A stretch of 64,000 nucleotides of DNA. Origin: Streptomyces sp. IMTB 2501. Its GTDB lineage: Bacteria; Actinomycetota; Actinomycetes; Streptomycetales; Streptomycetaceae. The DNA lies in NCBI RefSeq assembly GCF_001953885.1, contig NZ_MQUS01000007.1, positions 301,936-365,935 on the forward strand. Reading direction: 5' to 3'. Position 1 is the stretch's first letter, and every line of letters begins with the position of its first letter. A model generated the notes under the pieces. The model saw only the letters and a list, made by a program, of their open reading frames with translations. It was not told the DNA's origin and ran no database searches. Shown in pieces: positions 25,629 through 35,744 of the stretch. A program made the translations under genes and the position numbers.

Positions 25629-26335
25629 CCTTTCGGCTGGGACATCTCCGGCCGGGTCGTCGCGAGCGACGACCCCGCCCATGAGGTGGGCACCCAAGTG
25701 ATCGCCGTGTCCGCGCAGATCGCCACCGGCCGCGGCACCTGGGCAGAGATGGTCGCCCTGCCCGGCCACCTGCTCGCACCCGCACCCGCCACTGTGCCGT
25801 TGGCGGACGCGGCGGCCCTTCCGCTGGCCGGGACGACCGCCCTGCAGGCGCTGCGCGCCACGGAGTTGAGCCCCGACGAGCGCATTCTGGTCGTCGGAGC
25901 CGCCGGAGCGGTCGGCGGCCTGGTTGTCCAACTCGCCCGCCTGACCGGCGCCCACGTCGATGCCCTGGTCTCCCGGCCCGGCCATGAGCAGGCAGCGACG
26001 GAGCTCGGCGCGGAGCGGGCCTGGCACCGCCCGGAGGACCTGCCCCGCGGCCGGTATGAGGCCGTCCTCGACACCGCCGGCACGGACGTGGCTGCGAACT
26101 TGTCCCCGGAGGGCGCTTCGTCTCCATCGCCGACCACCCCCTGCCCGACGTGCCGGGCGCCCGAAAGAGCTACGTCCAGGAGAACGCCACCGATCTCGCC
26201 CACCTCGCCAAGCTCGTCGACACCGATGAGCTGCGGCTGCGGATCGCCGGCCGCTTCCCGCTCGACGACATCCGCACCGCCCACGAGAGCTTCGAAGCCG
26301 GCGGCCTCCTCGGCAAGGTCCTCATCACCTTCTGA
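25629..26335 (+). pseudogene. NADPH:quinone oxidoreductase (zinc-free MDR), N-truncated and frameshifted
   Basis: The reading begins abruptly inside the GroES-like domain (LPFGWDISGRVVASDDPAH), so ~55-65 N-terminal residues are missing. The NADP-binding fold is intact (RILVVGAAGAVGGLVVQLAR). After NLSP near 26109 a one-base loss shifts the frame; GGRFVSIADHPLPDVPGARK then continues to a normal C-terminus (EAGGLLGKVLITF) and TGA. The 5' break lies ~95 bp from the divergent MerR start, in what should have been the shared promoter. Confidence 0.8.
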
Positions 26336-26476
26336 GGTACATCGCGTGCTTCGCCGACGGATCCGGAACCGGCCGCGTCCATCCGAACGCGGCCGGGGAC
26401 GCCGGCATCCCTTGCTGCTCATGGCCCGGGCGACAAGCGCAGGTGCCGCAGAGCATTCACGGACGGAGGACTCCTC

Positions 26477-26880
26477 TTGTCACACGCCAACGCACCCCTG
26501 TCCGTCGAAGTACGCCGTCGCCTCGTCGTACGGTGCAAGAGCCGACCGATCGCCCACGTCGCCGCCGAGACGGGGATCTCCCGTGCGTGCGCATCGAAGT
26601 GGGTCAACCGCTGCCGACGGCACGGTGAACTCGGTCTGCTTTGCCGTTCTTCAGCACCCCGACGCCGGCAGACCGCAACCGATGCTGACATCGTCACCCG
26701 GATCTGTCACGGTGTCGCGGCATCTGCTCGCACTCTGGCTGAACAGGCGCCGCTTCATCGACCCGAGCGGCGAATCGAACCGGGAGCCGCGGAAGATCAC
26801 CGCCCGCCGTCCCGGGCACGTGGTCCACATCGATGTGAAGAAGGTGGAACGTCCGGGCCTCCTGCATCCAGCTGTTCCGC
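26477..26880 (+). pseudogene. IS481-family transposase remnant
   Basis: A TTG at 26477 behind GGAGGA starts the HTH region (VRRRLVVRCKSRPIAHVAAE, ISRACASKWVNRCRRHGELG). Near 26700 the frame changes to VSRHLLALWLNRRRFIDPSG, then KITARRPGHVVHIDVKKVER, the start of the IS481 integrase core with its first catalytic Asp (HIDVKK). The rest of the DDE domain is lost. No terminal repeats are recognisable. Confidence 0.75.
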
Positions 26881-27131
26881 CGGCTCGCCCACTGCAAGCG
26901 GCACCGCCCGCCTCGGCCCACCGCCGGCTGCGCGAGACGCTGCGCCCGGCACGATCGGGATCGGAAGACAGATGCGGCCGGGCCGGTCGGGCAGGACCTC
27001 CGCCGCAGAAGAACAACCGCCGCAGTCCGTACCGGCAGTCAGAAGGCCCCGCTCGTACCGCGCAACCCATACCACTTGCATCATGGACATGCCATATTGA
27101 GAGGGACCATCCCCCACGAAAGGTCACCTCC

Positions 27132-28559
27132 ATGGCACACAAACGCCTGGCGGGCCTGACCGCCGGTACCGTGATAGCCGCCGCCGCTCTGCTGCCGCAA
27201 CTGGCCCATGCCAGCACCGACATGAACGCAGCAGCAGGACGCGCCACCGCCTCCGGCCACGCCCACGGCGGGTACCGCACGGTCGTCATCTACCGCGTGC
27301 CCACGCGCCATCCGCGCACGGACGCCGAGCGCCTCGCCGACTCCGGGTTCGACCTGCTGGAGAAGCGGCAGGGCAACAACCTGTTCGTCTCCGGCGACAC
27401 GTCGACCGCGACCGGACTGCGACGGCTCGGCTTCAGCCCCGCCGTCGCCACCACACTGACCGAGGCAATCCCCTCCTCCACCGCGGCGCCCCACGCCGTG
27501 GGCGACACCTATGACGGCGGCTACCACACGGTCAGCGCTCAGTACTCCCACATGGACGACACCGCGTCCCAACACCCCGACCTCGCCAAGGTGGTGACGT
27601 ACGGCCAGTCATGGCTCAAGCAGCAAGGGCACGGCGGCCGCGACCTCAAGGCGATATGCATCACCAAGATCCAGGCGGGCGACTGCGCGCTCAGCCCGAA
27701 CTCGACCAAGCCGCGGTTCTTCCTGATGAGCCAGATCCACGCCCGCGAGTTGACGACCGGTGAGATGTCATGGCGCTGGATCGACGCGCTGACCAGCGGC
27801 TACGGCAAGGACTCGGCGATCACCCAGCTGATGGACACCACTGAGATGTGGGTGGTGCCCGACGCCAACCCCGACGGCGTCGACATGGTCGCGGCAGGCG
27901 GCGACAACCCCGTCCTGCAGCGCAAGAACGCGGACGACGCGCACGGCTCCCAGTGCGGGGTGAGCGCCTACAGCCAGATCGGCGTCGACCTCAACCGCAA
28001 TGCCGGCACCCACTGGGGCGCCTCCGGCACCTCCGACGCGTCCTGCGACCAGACCTACGGCGGTCCCGCGCGCGACTCCGAGGTGGAGAACACCGCGCTG
28101 GAGAACCTCTTCCGCGAACTGTTCCCCGCGGTGCGCACCGGCACCGGCGACACCGACCCCGCGCCGTCCACCGCCAAGGGCATGATGATCACCCTGCACA
28201 GCGACGCCAGCATGGTGCTCTTCCCCTGGGAGTACGACGCCACCGTGCACACCGGCAACGACACCGCCCTGCGCGCGCTGGCCGCCCACATGGCCTCACT
28301 GACCGGCTACCAGTACGGCCAGGCAGGCGAGATCCTCTACAACGCCTCCGGCGGAACCGACGACTGGACCTACGACAAGCTCGGCCTGGCCAGCTTCACC
28401 ATCGAGATCGGCGACAGCGACGGCGCGGGCTGCGACGGCTTCACGCCCGCGTACTCCTGCCAGGACAGCTACTTCTGGCCGAAGATCGAACCTGCCCTCC
28501 TCTACGCCGCCCAGCACGCCGCGGCCCCCTACACCACCACATCCGCCGCACACCACTGA
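27132..28559 (+). CDS. Secreted M14 zinc carboxypeptidase
   Basis: 475 aa. ATG 27132 with AAGG upstream; signal peptide AGLTAGTVIAAAALLPQLAH. An N-terminal ~110-residue prodomain precedes the peptidase domain. Zinc ligands are in SQIHARELTTGE (HxxE, ~203) and TLHSDAS; the substrate loop is GVDLNRNAGTHW; the catalytic Glu is in ASFTIEIGDSDGAGC (~424). It removes C-terminal residues from peptides outside the cell. It is one of several secreted hydrolases in the window and is followed by a strong terminator. Confidence 0.92.
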   Translation: MAHKRLAGLTAGTVIAAAALLPQLAHASTDMNAAAGRATASGHAHGGYRTVVIYRVPTRHPRTDAERLADSGFDLLEKRQGNNLFVSGDTSTATGLRRLGFSPAVATTLTEAIPSSTAAPHAVGDTYDGGYHTVSAQYSHMDDTASQHPDLAKVVTYGQSWLKQQGHGGRDLKAICITKIQAGDCALSPNSTKPRFFLMSQIHARELTTGEMSWRWIDALTSGYGKDSAITQLMDTTEMWVVPDANPDGVDMVAAGGDNPVLQRKNADDAHGSQCGVSAYSQIGVDLNRNAGTHWGASGTSDASCDQTYGGPARDSEVENTALENLFRELFPAVRTGTGDTDPAPSTAKGMMITLHSDASMVLFPWEYDATVHTGNDTALRALAAHMASLTGYQYGQAGEILYNASGGTDDWTYDKLGLASFTIEIGDSDGAGCDGFTPAYSCQDSYFWPKIEPALLYAAQHAAAPYTTTSAAHH

Positions 28560-28586
28560 CACCCCGCTCCCGCGGCGGCACACACC

Positions 28587-28626
28587 GGGTGTGTCCCTCC
28601 CCTCTTGCGGCGGGAGGGACACACCC
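28587..28626 (+). terminator. Strong hairpin terminator after the carboxypeptidase
   Basis: GGGTGTGTCCCTCCC (28587-28601) and GGGAGGGACACACCC (28612-28626) form a perfect 15-bp stem with a 10-nt loop, 28 nt after the stop codon. Confidence 0.85.
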
Positions 28627-29011
28627 GCATGCACCGGCGAGCGGCCGCGGGACGCCGGCACCCCCGGCGCTCAGGACCGCCGTCACCGACCGGCGGAGAA
28701 TCCCGACGGCGACGCGGTGATCGGTCGGAGGCGGGGGTAAGGGCGAGCACGTCGGGAGGGCGAGAGAAATCGTCAATCCGGTCTGCGGCCGCTGTTTCAC
28801 CGTCTCCAGCAACGGCACAATCGACAAAGACCCGGTTGGCTCTCGCCGCCTGCACCGGCAGCGCAGGCCAACGCTGGACGCCGCCCTCCTCGCAACGCGC
28901 CACAACAGCGAGCGCCTCCAATCAGCGCGTTGCCGATCAGCGCGCCTCGCACCCGTGGCCGGCAAGGAGCGGAGACGGGCTTCTTACCAGGGCGGCTTAT
29001 GGTGCGTCGCC
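28627..29011. other. Intergenic region before corA, no gene
   Basis: These 385 bases carry only low-complexity frames without family features. They should include the corA promoter, for which I see no clear boxes. Confidence 0.45.
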
Positions 29012-29986
29012 ATGACTCGCACACGGCTCTACCGCAATGGCTCCCTGATCCTGGAGGACTTTCCGACCGCTGACATCTCGGAATACGTGAACGATCCGGA
29101 TGTGGCGGTCTGGCTCGACCTGTGTGATCCGTGCTCCGACGACTTCGCGATGATCAGCGAGGAGTTCGGCCTGCACGAGCTCGCGGTGGAAGACGCACGT
29201 CACGAGCATCAGCGGCCAAAGCTGGATCGTTACCGCACCCATGCCTTCCTCAGCGCCTACGCCATCAGCGCGGACGAGACCAGTGGGCAGCTCACCGCAA
29301 GCGAGTTGTCCGTATTCATAACACCTACGGCATTGATCACCATCCGCCCCGACCACCGGTTCGACATCGAGAAGGTCGTCGAACGCTGGGACAACAACAG
29401 CGATCTCGCCAAGTACGGAGTGGGGTTCCTGCTGCACGGACTGCTGGACCACATAGTCGACGGGCATTTCGCAGCCGTACAGGACCTCGACGACCGTATC
29501 GAAGCAGTGGAGGATCTGCTCTTCGACGAGGGTCGCGAGCAGATGGACTCCGTCCAGCGGGACTCCTACGCGCTGCGCAAGGACCTCACCAAACTGCGCC
29601 GCGTGGTGTTGCCGATGCGAGAGGTCGTCAACAGCCTTCTCCGGCGCGACCTGCACATCGTTGCCGAGCCCTTGCTTCCCTACTTCCAGGACGTGTACGA
29701 CCACGTCCTCAGGGCCACCGAGTGGACCGAGTCACTGCGGGACATGGTCACGTCCATCATGGAGACCAATCTGACCGTTCAGGGCAATCGCATGAACCTG
29801 ATCATGAAGAAGGTCACCAGCTGGGCGTCGATCGTGGCCGTACCCACGGCCGTCACCGGTTTCTACGGACAGAACGTTCCCTATCCGGGCGTCAACACCC
29901 AAGCCGGCTTCCTGACTTCCACCGGTGTCATGGTCGTCGCATCCGCGCTGCTCTATTGGGTCTTCAAGCGCAAGGACTGGATCTGA
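29012..29986 (+). CDS. corA: CorA-type magnesium/divalent cation transporter
   Basis: 324 aa from ATG 29012 with a weak AGGGCGG site. A soluble N-terminal alpha/beta domain (DISEYVNDPDVAVWLDLCDP, ELAVEDARHEHQRPKLDRY) and long helices lead to two C-terminal membrane segments. The signature loop is YGQNVPY, GQN where most CorA proteins have GMN; this form is common in actinobacteria as far as I recall. It ends with the basic KRKDW. It should form a pentameric cation channel. It is monocistronic. Confidence 0.92.
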   Translation: MTRTRLYRNGSLILEDFPTADISEYVNDPDVAVWLDLCDPCSDDFAMISEEFGLHELAVEDARHEHQRPKLDRYRTHAFLSAYAISADETSGQLTASELSVFITPTALITIRPDHRFDIEKVVERWDNNSDLAKYGVGFLLHGLLDHIVDGHFAAVQDLDDRIEAVEDLLFDEGREQMDSVQRDSYALRKDLTKLRRVVLPMREVVNSLLRRDLHIVAEPLLPYFQDVYDHVLRATEWTESLRDMVTSIMETNLTVQGNRMNLIMKKVTSWASIVAVPTAVTGFYGQNVPYPGVNTQAGFLTSTGVMVVASALLYWVFKRKDWI

Positions 29987-30136
29987 CCTCTCGGCTCGAC
30001 GGGGAACGTGCAGGAGCGCTGCCGCCGAGAAACTCCCCAAGCCATCACAAGATGGTCACCATCTTCTCACTTACTGCTTGATTTTCACACTCAAGCACTA
30101 CCGTCATCCCCCCAGAAACGCTCATGGGGGGCCGAC

Positions 30137-30616
30137 ATGAACAACCCGCGCATAACTCCGCCCACTCCGCGCCCGATGGACGCCCGCCCGCTCTACAAGC
30201 GCAAGCGTGTCTGGATAGGCGGCTTCGTCCTCATGGTGATCGGCTCGGCCATCGGGCAGTCGGGGGCCCACGACGAGGCCGTCAAGGCCGCTGCCGAGGC
30301 AAAGCCGACCGTCACTGCCACGGCGACGGTGACGGCCACGCCCAAACCCGCTGTCACGGTCATCAAGACGGCCAAGCCCGCTCCCCCTGCGACAGTGACC
30401 GTCACCAGGACGGAGACCGCCGACACCGGCAACTCCAGCCTCAATACCGGTAGCAGCAACAGCGGCACGTGCTCGATCGTCTCCAACGCGGGCAACTGCT
30501 ACTCGGCGGGCGAGTTCTGCCGCAACAGCGACCACGGTGCCACGACGACCGACGCCAGCGGTACGTCCATCACATGTTCCCTCAGCGGTAGTCGCTGGCG
30601 CTGGACCTACTCCTGA
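30137..30616 (+). CDS. Small single-pass membrane protein of unknown function
   Basis: 159 aa, ATG 30137 after a G-run. A basic, Pro-rich N-terminus (RPLYKRKRVWIGG) leads into one membrane segment (FVLMVIGSAIGQSGA). A Thr/Ala/Pro/Lys-rich stalk (TVTATATVTATPKPAVTV) follows. A Cys-containing C-terminal domain has four Cys (SGTCSIVSNAGNCYSAGEFC, SITCSLSGSRWRW), probably two disulfides outside the cell. I do not recognise the family. Confidence 0.75.
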   Translation: MNNPRITPPTPRPMDARPLYKRKRVWIGGFVLMVIGSAIGQSGAHDEAVKAAAEAKPTVTATATVTATPKPAVTVIKTAKPAPPATVTVTRTETADTGNSSLNTGSSNSGTCSIVSNAGNCYSAGEFCRNSDHGATTTDASGTSITCSLSGSRWRWTYS

Positions 30617-30969
30617 CCTGGCCGGAGAGAATCGGACCAGCCGCGCAGCGGCCCGCCCGCCGCGGATGTCGCGGAGTGGATCCCTCGTGCCGGGCTTTCG
30701 GGTTGGTTGTCCCTCCGTCGCGCTGAGAAGGGGCCGCACTGTCAGGACGCACAGTGCGGAGCGGCTCAATCGCCCGCAGGAAACCGACGCAGTCTTCGCG
30801 TACTTGGGGGTTCGCGGCGGAAGCCTTAACCACCAGTGCGTAGGGACCCTGACACGAGGCCAACCCGGATCAGTCCTTCTTCCGGGCCGCCAACGGCCAG
30901 ATCGCCAAGGGGCACCTCCCGCTCGGCCACTACACCAGGCGGAGTAGTCACGTTGGCTCCCCCCGCAGG
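30617..30969. other. Intergenic region, no gene seen
   Basis: These 353 bases have no supported coding frame, hairpin or RNA gene. Confidence 0.45.
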
Positions 30970-32103
30970 ATGACCGCTGGTGTGCCATGGGCGATGCTGT
31001 GGGCTGTGACAGCTGATCTTCGCCGAGCCGGAGCCGGAGCCGGAGCCGGAAATGGAGACGGGGACGCGGGCGCCCGTCCGGCATCCACTCCGCCGTCGCT
31101 CCCTGCCGAGCGCGTCCACCGGCCACGCCGTTCTCGGCTGGGGCGGTGGCTACGGCGCGCCGCGCTGGGCTGTGCCGTCGTGCTGGTGGTCGTCACGGCG
31201 GCCTCGTTCGTCTACAACGGCGTCACGGCCGGACGCGCCGCGCCGCCCCGGGGGCTCAGGTTCGTACAGTCCGCCGATATCCGCACGCGCTACCAGACCT
31301 GGGGCACGGCGGGCCCACCGGTCGTCCTGGTGCACGGCGCCTTCGAAACCGTGGACACCTGGTCGCGCCTTGCCCCGCTGCTCGCCCGCGACCACCGCGT
31401 GTACGCGCTCGACCTGACGGGCGACGGATACAGCGAGCGCCACGGCCCGTACACCGTCGACCATTTCACCCGGCAGCTCCTGGGCTTCCTGAGCGCCATG
31501 CACCTCGGCGGCCCGGGCGAACGGCCCCTGTTGGTGGGACACTCCAGCGGAGCCGCCGTGGTCACCGAGGCGGCGCTGCGGGCCCCTGGCCGGCTGGGGG
31601 GTGTGATGCTCCTCGACGGCGACGCCCTCGACACGGGTGCCGGGCCACCACCGGCGTTCAAGTACGTGCTGATCGACCCGTACCGCACCAGCCTGCTGCG
31701 GCTCGGGCTCGGCATCGACGCGGTGATCCGCAGCGTGTACGACGCACAGTGCGGGCCCGCCTGTCCGCGCCTGGACGCCGCCGGTCTGGATCAGTGGCGA
31801 CGCCCGCTCCGGGTGCCGGGCGCGGAGAAGGCGCTCTGGAACATGCTGGCCGCGGGAGTGCCGGGGCTGCCCGCGGACCAGGTGGCCCGGCTCGCCGGGG
31901 TGCGCCTGCCCAAGTCGGTGGTGTTCGGTGCCCAGGACGACGTGTTCACCCGGCAGACGCCACAGGAGACCGCCCGGCGCATCGGCGCACCACCTGCGAC
32001 GCTCATCCCGGGCGCCCGGCACCTGACCATGATCTCCAGCCCCGAGGCGGTCGCGACGGCCGTGGACAGACTCGCAGCGGCATCGATCACGGCATCCCGG
32101 TAA
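30970..32103 (+). CDS. Membrane-anchored alpha/beta hydrolase
   Basis: Up to 377 aa; ATG 30970, ATG 30994 and GTG 31006 are all possible starts with weak ribosome sites. After an Ala/Gly/Pro-rich N-terminus comes one membrane segment (AALGCAVVLVVVTAASFVY). The hydrolase fold follows: oxyanion loop VVLVHGAFETVDTW, nucleophile elbow VGHSSGA, acid in FGAQDDVF and His in GARHLTM. The triad is complete. It is likely an extracytoplasmic esterase or peptidase of unknown substrate. Confidence 0.85.
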   Translation: MTAGVPWAMLWAVTADLRRAGAGAGAGNGDGDAGARPASTPPSLPAERVHRPRRSRLGRWLRRAALGCAVVLVVVTAASFVYNGVTAGRAAPPRGLRFVQSADIRTRYQTWGTAGPPVVLVHGAFETVDTWSRLAPLLARDHRVYALDLTGDGYSERHGPYTVDHFTRQLLGFLSAMHLGGPGERPLLVGHSSGAAVVTEAALRAPGRLGGVMLLDGDALDTGAGPPPAFKYVLIDPYRTSLLRLGLGIDAVIRSVYDAQCGPACPRLDAAGLDQWRRPLRVPGAEKALWNMLAAGVPGLPADQVARLAGVRLPKSVVFGAQDDVFTRQTPQETARRIGAPPATLIPGARHLTMISSPEAVATAVDRLAAASITASR

Positions 32104-32320
32104 CTCCGCCACCGCCCCGGGGCGTACGTCCATCCTCGACTCCGACCTGCGGCACTACCCGGTCGAGATCGCAGGCCCCGCCGACCACGGCGGCGAGCGG
32201 CAGGAACGCCGGGCCCGTGCGTACCTGCTCGCAAACGCGTTTCCTCGGCCCCCTCCGACCAGTACCCTGTTCGCCACTGTGCGTGAGGATCTGCCGATGC
32301 TACGCGGGGGAACAGGGCGG

Positions 32321-34042
32321 ATGAGTGTCCGGGAATTGAAGCCTGAGGGCCGGCAGCCGGTGCGGGCCGAGGACGAGGACGAGCAGCGGCGGCTGTCGGT
32401 GTTCCACCTCGTCGGCCTGGCGGCTGGGGGCATGATCGGTTCTGGCTGGCTGCTGGGCGCGGACGACGCGTTCCGCCGGGCCGGTTCGGACGCCTACCTG
32501 GCCTGGGTGTTCGGCGGCCTGCTCATGCTGCTCATCGCCGCGGTCATGGTCGAGTTGGGCACCGTCGCCCCCAAGACCGGCGGGCTGATATTCCTGCCGC
32601 TGCAGAGCAGCGGCGCGCTGGTGGCGACGGTGGTCGCGGCCGGCCTGTGGATCTTCTACGCGATCAACCTCTCCAGTGAGGCCGTCGCGATGACCAGGGG
32701 TCTGTCCTGGAAGGTCCACGGGCTCCTGGACTCCTCCCAGGCGCTCACCCTCAAAGGCTGGGGCTACGCGCTGGTGTTCATGGCGGCGATCTCCGCGGTG
32801 AACCTGGCGACCCCGCGGATCTTCTTCAGGATCAACTCCTGGCTGACGGTGGCGAAGGTCATCGTCCCTGTCCTGACCGTCGCGCTGCTGATCACGGCCG
32901 GCTTCGACCACCACAGTCACCACGCGAGTGGCGACGGCACCGGAAAAGGCGCCGGCGCCGCCCTGGCAGCGGTCGTCGGCAGCGGCGTGATCTTCGCCTA
33001 CGTCGGCTTCCAAGGACCGCTGGACTTGGCCGGGAACATCAAGCGGTGGGGACGGGGAATCGGCGAGGCGGCCCGGCTCCGTAGGGCGGTCTTCGGAACG
33101 ATCACCGGGGCGATGGTCCTGTACATATCGCTCCAGGTCGTCTTCACGAAGTATCAGGCGTCCTACTGGAGTCCGGCCGGCATCGAGCCGTCGCCCTATG
33201 CTCAGTTCGCCTTCGCCCTCTCCCTGTGGTGGCTCGGGTGGCTGCTCAGGATCGGCGCCGTGATCTCACCCATGGGCGCGGGACTCGTCTTCGCCCACGC
33301 GCTCACCCGCGAGGTGGCAGCGCTCAGCCGGGCCCATCTCACGCACCGCGGGCTGCAAACCGCCCGCAAGGCCTCCCTGAAGCGGCGGTACGACGTGTAC
33401 TGGCTGGTCCTGGTCGTCGACTTCTTCGTCGCGAGCATCGCGTTGCTGGCGGTCGGCGGCAGCTGGAGCTCTCTCGTCGCGATCACCGGAGTGCTGACGC
33501 TGGTCGTCTACGCCGTCCCGGGCGTCGTCCTCGTGTCGCTCCGCGACCACCTGACCGGCTGGTCCCGCCTGCGGCGCGGCGCCCGCGAGGTCCTGGCGCG
33601 GACCGGTTTCGCCCTGATCGCACTGATCCTCTACGGGGCGGGCTGGGCTCCCCTGTGGCGAGGCATGGCGACGCTCACGGTGGGCTGCGCCCTGCTGCTG
33701 TGCCTGCCTATCCTCGCCCGATGGCTGCCCGACTTCGGCCGGATGTACGACGCCAAGGTGCACGTGACACTGTTCCGGCACTGGCGCACCAGTCCCGCCG
33801 CCCAGGCCGGGCTCTGGCTGATCGGCCATCTCGCGGTGCTGACGCTGCTGACACTGCTGGGCGATTCCTCGGTCGGAGTCCTGCCCAAACCACTGGGGGG
33901 CTTCCTGGCCGTCGCTGCGGCGCTGGTGGCCTTCGAGGGCCTGGTCGGCGCGTCCAGACGTCACATGACCGAAGTGGCGCCCATGCTACCGACTCCGGGC
34001 ACCGGCCGCCGCGCCGCGGCCGCTAACGCAGCGAACGAATGA
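32321..34042 (+). CDS. APC-superfamily amino acid permease
   Basis: 573 aa; ATG 32321 is 8 nt after GGGGGAA (ATG 32297 and GTG 32279 lie upstream). About 12 membrane segments. The first has the APC substrate-binding glycine motif (LVGLAAGGMIGSGWLLG), and the sixth reads AVVGSGVIFAYVGFQGPLDL. The order and the ~60-residue C-terminal tail resemble bacterial APC transporters with a PF13520 domain. Its 3' end overlaps the convergent minus-strand gene by 20 bp. The substrate is unknown. Confidence 0.9.
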   Translation: MSVRELKPEGRQPVRAEDEDEQRRLSVFHLVGLAAGGMIGSGWLLGADDAFRRAGSDAYLAWVFGGLLMLLIAAVMVELGTVAPKTGGLIFLPLQSSGALVATVVAAGLWIFYAINLSSEAVAMTRGLSWKVHGLLDSSQALTLKGWGYALVFMAAISAVNLATPRIFFRINSWLTVAKVIVPVLTVALLITAGFDHHSHHASGDGTGKGAGAALAAVVGSGVIFAYVGFQGPLDLAGNIKRWGRGIGEAARLRRAVFGTITGAMVLYISLQVVFTKYQASYWSPAGIEPSPYAQFAFALSLWWLGWLLRIGAVISPMGAGLVFAHALTREVAALSRAHLTHRGLQTARKASLKRRYDVYWLVLVVDFFVASIALLAVGGSWSSLVAITGVLTLVVYAVPGVVLVSLRDHLTGWSRLRRGAREVLARTGFALIALILYGAGWAPLWRGMATLTVGCALLLCLPILARWLPDFGRMYDAKVHVTLFRHWRTSPAAQAGLWLIGHLAVLTLLTLLGDSSVGVLPKPLGGFLAVAAALVAFEGLVGASRRHMTEVAPMLPTPGTGRRAAAANAANE

Positions 34043-35744
34043 CCTCCGTGGCCTCCGCCTCGTACCCCCTGCCACGCAGCTCCTCGACCGCCTCCTCCCG
34101 GCGGTTCGCGTCGGACCAGCGGCCCACTGTGGCACGGAGCAGGAAATACCTGTCCTCTTCCTCCATCGTGCTGGTGCGCAGCCGGTCGACGACCAGCGCC
34201 ACGCCTTGCGGGGTGACACGCTGCTCGTTCTCCAGGCATCGTTCGAGCAGGTCCCAGCCGTCACGGGGCAGCTCCGCGCCGTACAGGCAGGCGGCGATCT
34301 CGGCGATGACCGCACCCGAACCCCGGGGCACCCCGACGGGGTCGGAGGGGTCCGCCAGTTCCTTGCAGGCCAGATCGACGGCCTCGGCGCGGCCGTGGGC
34401 CCGCAGCCCTCTGACGTACTCGACGAACAGCCCGGCGTCGGCGCCCTGTTCGAGGACGCGCGCGGCCAGTCGCTGGGCGATCGTCTGCGCAATTCGGTTA
34501 CGGTCCCTCGGCCGCTCGATCCTGACCAGCAGACCGGCCATGTCGGTTCCGGAACGGCCGTCCGTGTGTACCGCCGCGGCGGTACGCAGCAGCCTCCTGC
34601 ATTCCGGCTGGGCGTTGAAGTTGCCCAGTACCGTGTCCAGATAGTCGAGTTCCACCGGTGAGCGGGGCCCGGCCGCTCTCGCCGTCCCCCGGGCCACGAT
34701 GTCGGCGAGCAGGTCCTTGGTCGTCCTGGTGAGAGCCTCTGAGCGGTGCCAGGCGATGACGATCTCCGCCAGATGCTCCACGTTGTCGCGCGACGCGGCG
34801 TGCTCGCGGATCAGCACGCACTTCTCGGTGGCCCCCTGCCTGGCCAACTGCCCGCAGATTTCCGCGATGTCGTGCTGGGACAGCCGTTTGCCGACATGCT
34901 CCACGAGTGTGTCCGGGCTGTCGGTCCGGGTGGCGATCAGATGGGCGACGATCCGTCTTGTCTCGGGTACGTGATCCGGGATCCGCAACTGTGCGTCGAC
35001 CCACTCCTCCAGGATCCGCTCGGAGGGACTGAGCTGGTGGAGCGCGCCGGCGAGATCCTGGAACTCCCTGGGAATCGGGTACGAGGCCTGCGACGGCACC
35101 TGCACATGCTCGGTGATCGCGACGAGGGTCTGACGGAGGAGCTCGGCGGCCTCTTCCCCGCACTTCTCATCACGCAGCGCGATGTAGAGGAGGGCCTTGT
35201 CGAGATTGGTCCGCCCCGAACTCGGAGTGGTGAACACGCGCAGCGTCTTGTCCACCAGCTCGCTCTTTCCGGCGCCACGGCACTCCCGGACGAAGACGGC
35301 GACGTCGAGCACCGTCCGCTGGCAGGCGATGTCATGGATGACGCCGTCTGTCAGCCGCGGGTACCGGCCCTCGTTCGCACGCTCGGCATCCCATTGCCGG
35401 ATGGCGAGTTCCGCGGCATGGATGATGTTCCGGCTCAGTGCCGCCGTGGCCACCATGTTGACGGCGTCCCGGTAGTCGAAGCTCACCGCGCATTCGATGA
35501 GCCGGTCGATGGTGCTGAGCATGGCGAACGCGTGCAGGGCCCTGATCGCGTTGGCGGGCCGGGGCCTCTCGCTGCTCTCTGTGACGGGCTGCTCGCCCTC
35601 CCGCATGGCCTGCATGCGCTCCCTGAAGGCGGCGACCGAGCATTTGGTCACCCATTCGTAGCCGAAGCGCCACGGCTCCGTCGCACCGTCACCCTCGGAA
35701 CGTGCGGCCGCGCCGGAGCCCGCGGCCTGCTGGCCCTCCGTCAT
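34023..35744 (-). CDS. Large helical protein of unknown function in caspase/EACC1-like cassette
   Basis: 573 aa. Its ATG overlaps the caspase stop by 4 bp (ATGA), so it is translationally coupled. I recognise no enzymatic motif and no Walker A, membrane segment or signal. The sequence is almost wholly helical, with repeat-like spacing (LADIVARGTARAAG, LLVRIERPRDRNRIAQTIAQ, LAARVLEQGADAGLFVEYVR), suggesting an alpha-solenoid (TPR/PPR/HEAT-like) scaffold. The N-terminus is acidic and low in complexity. As last gene of a caspase cassette it may be the sensor, scaffold or protease substrate; that is inference. Confidence 0.75.
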   Translation of the reverse strand: MTEGQQAAGSGAAARSEGDGATEPWRFGYEWVTKCSVAAFRERMQAMREGEQPVTESSERPRPANAIRALHAFAMLSTIDRLIECAVSFDYRDAVNMVATAALSRNIIHAAELAIRQWDAERANEGRYPRLTDGVIHDIACQRTVLDVAVFVRECRGAGKSELVDKTLRVFTTPSSGRTNLDKALLYIALRDEKCGEEAAELLRQTLVAITEHVQVPSQASYPIPREFQDLAGALHQLSPSERILEEWVDAQLRIPDHVPETRRIVAHLIATRTDSPDTLVEHVGKRLSQHDIAEICGQLARQGATEKCVLIREHAASRDNVEHLAEIVIAWHRSEALTRTTKDLLADIVARGTARAAGPRSPVELDYLDTVLGNFNAQPECRRLLRTAAAVHTDGRSGTDMAGLLVRIERPRDRNRIAQTIAQRLAARVLEQGADAGLFVEYVRGLRAHGRAEAVDLACKELADPSDPVGVPRGSGAVIAEIAACLYGAELPRDGWDLLERCLENEQRVTPQGVALVVDRLRTSTMEEEDRYFLLRATVGRWSDANRREEAVEELRGRGYEAEATEVIRSLR

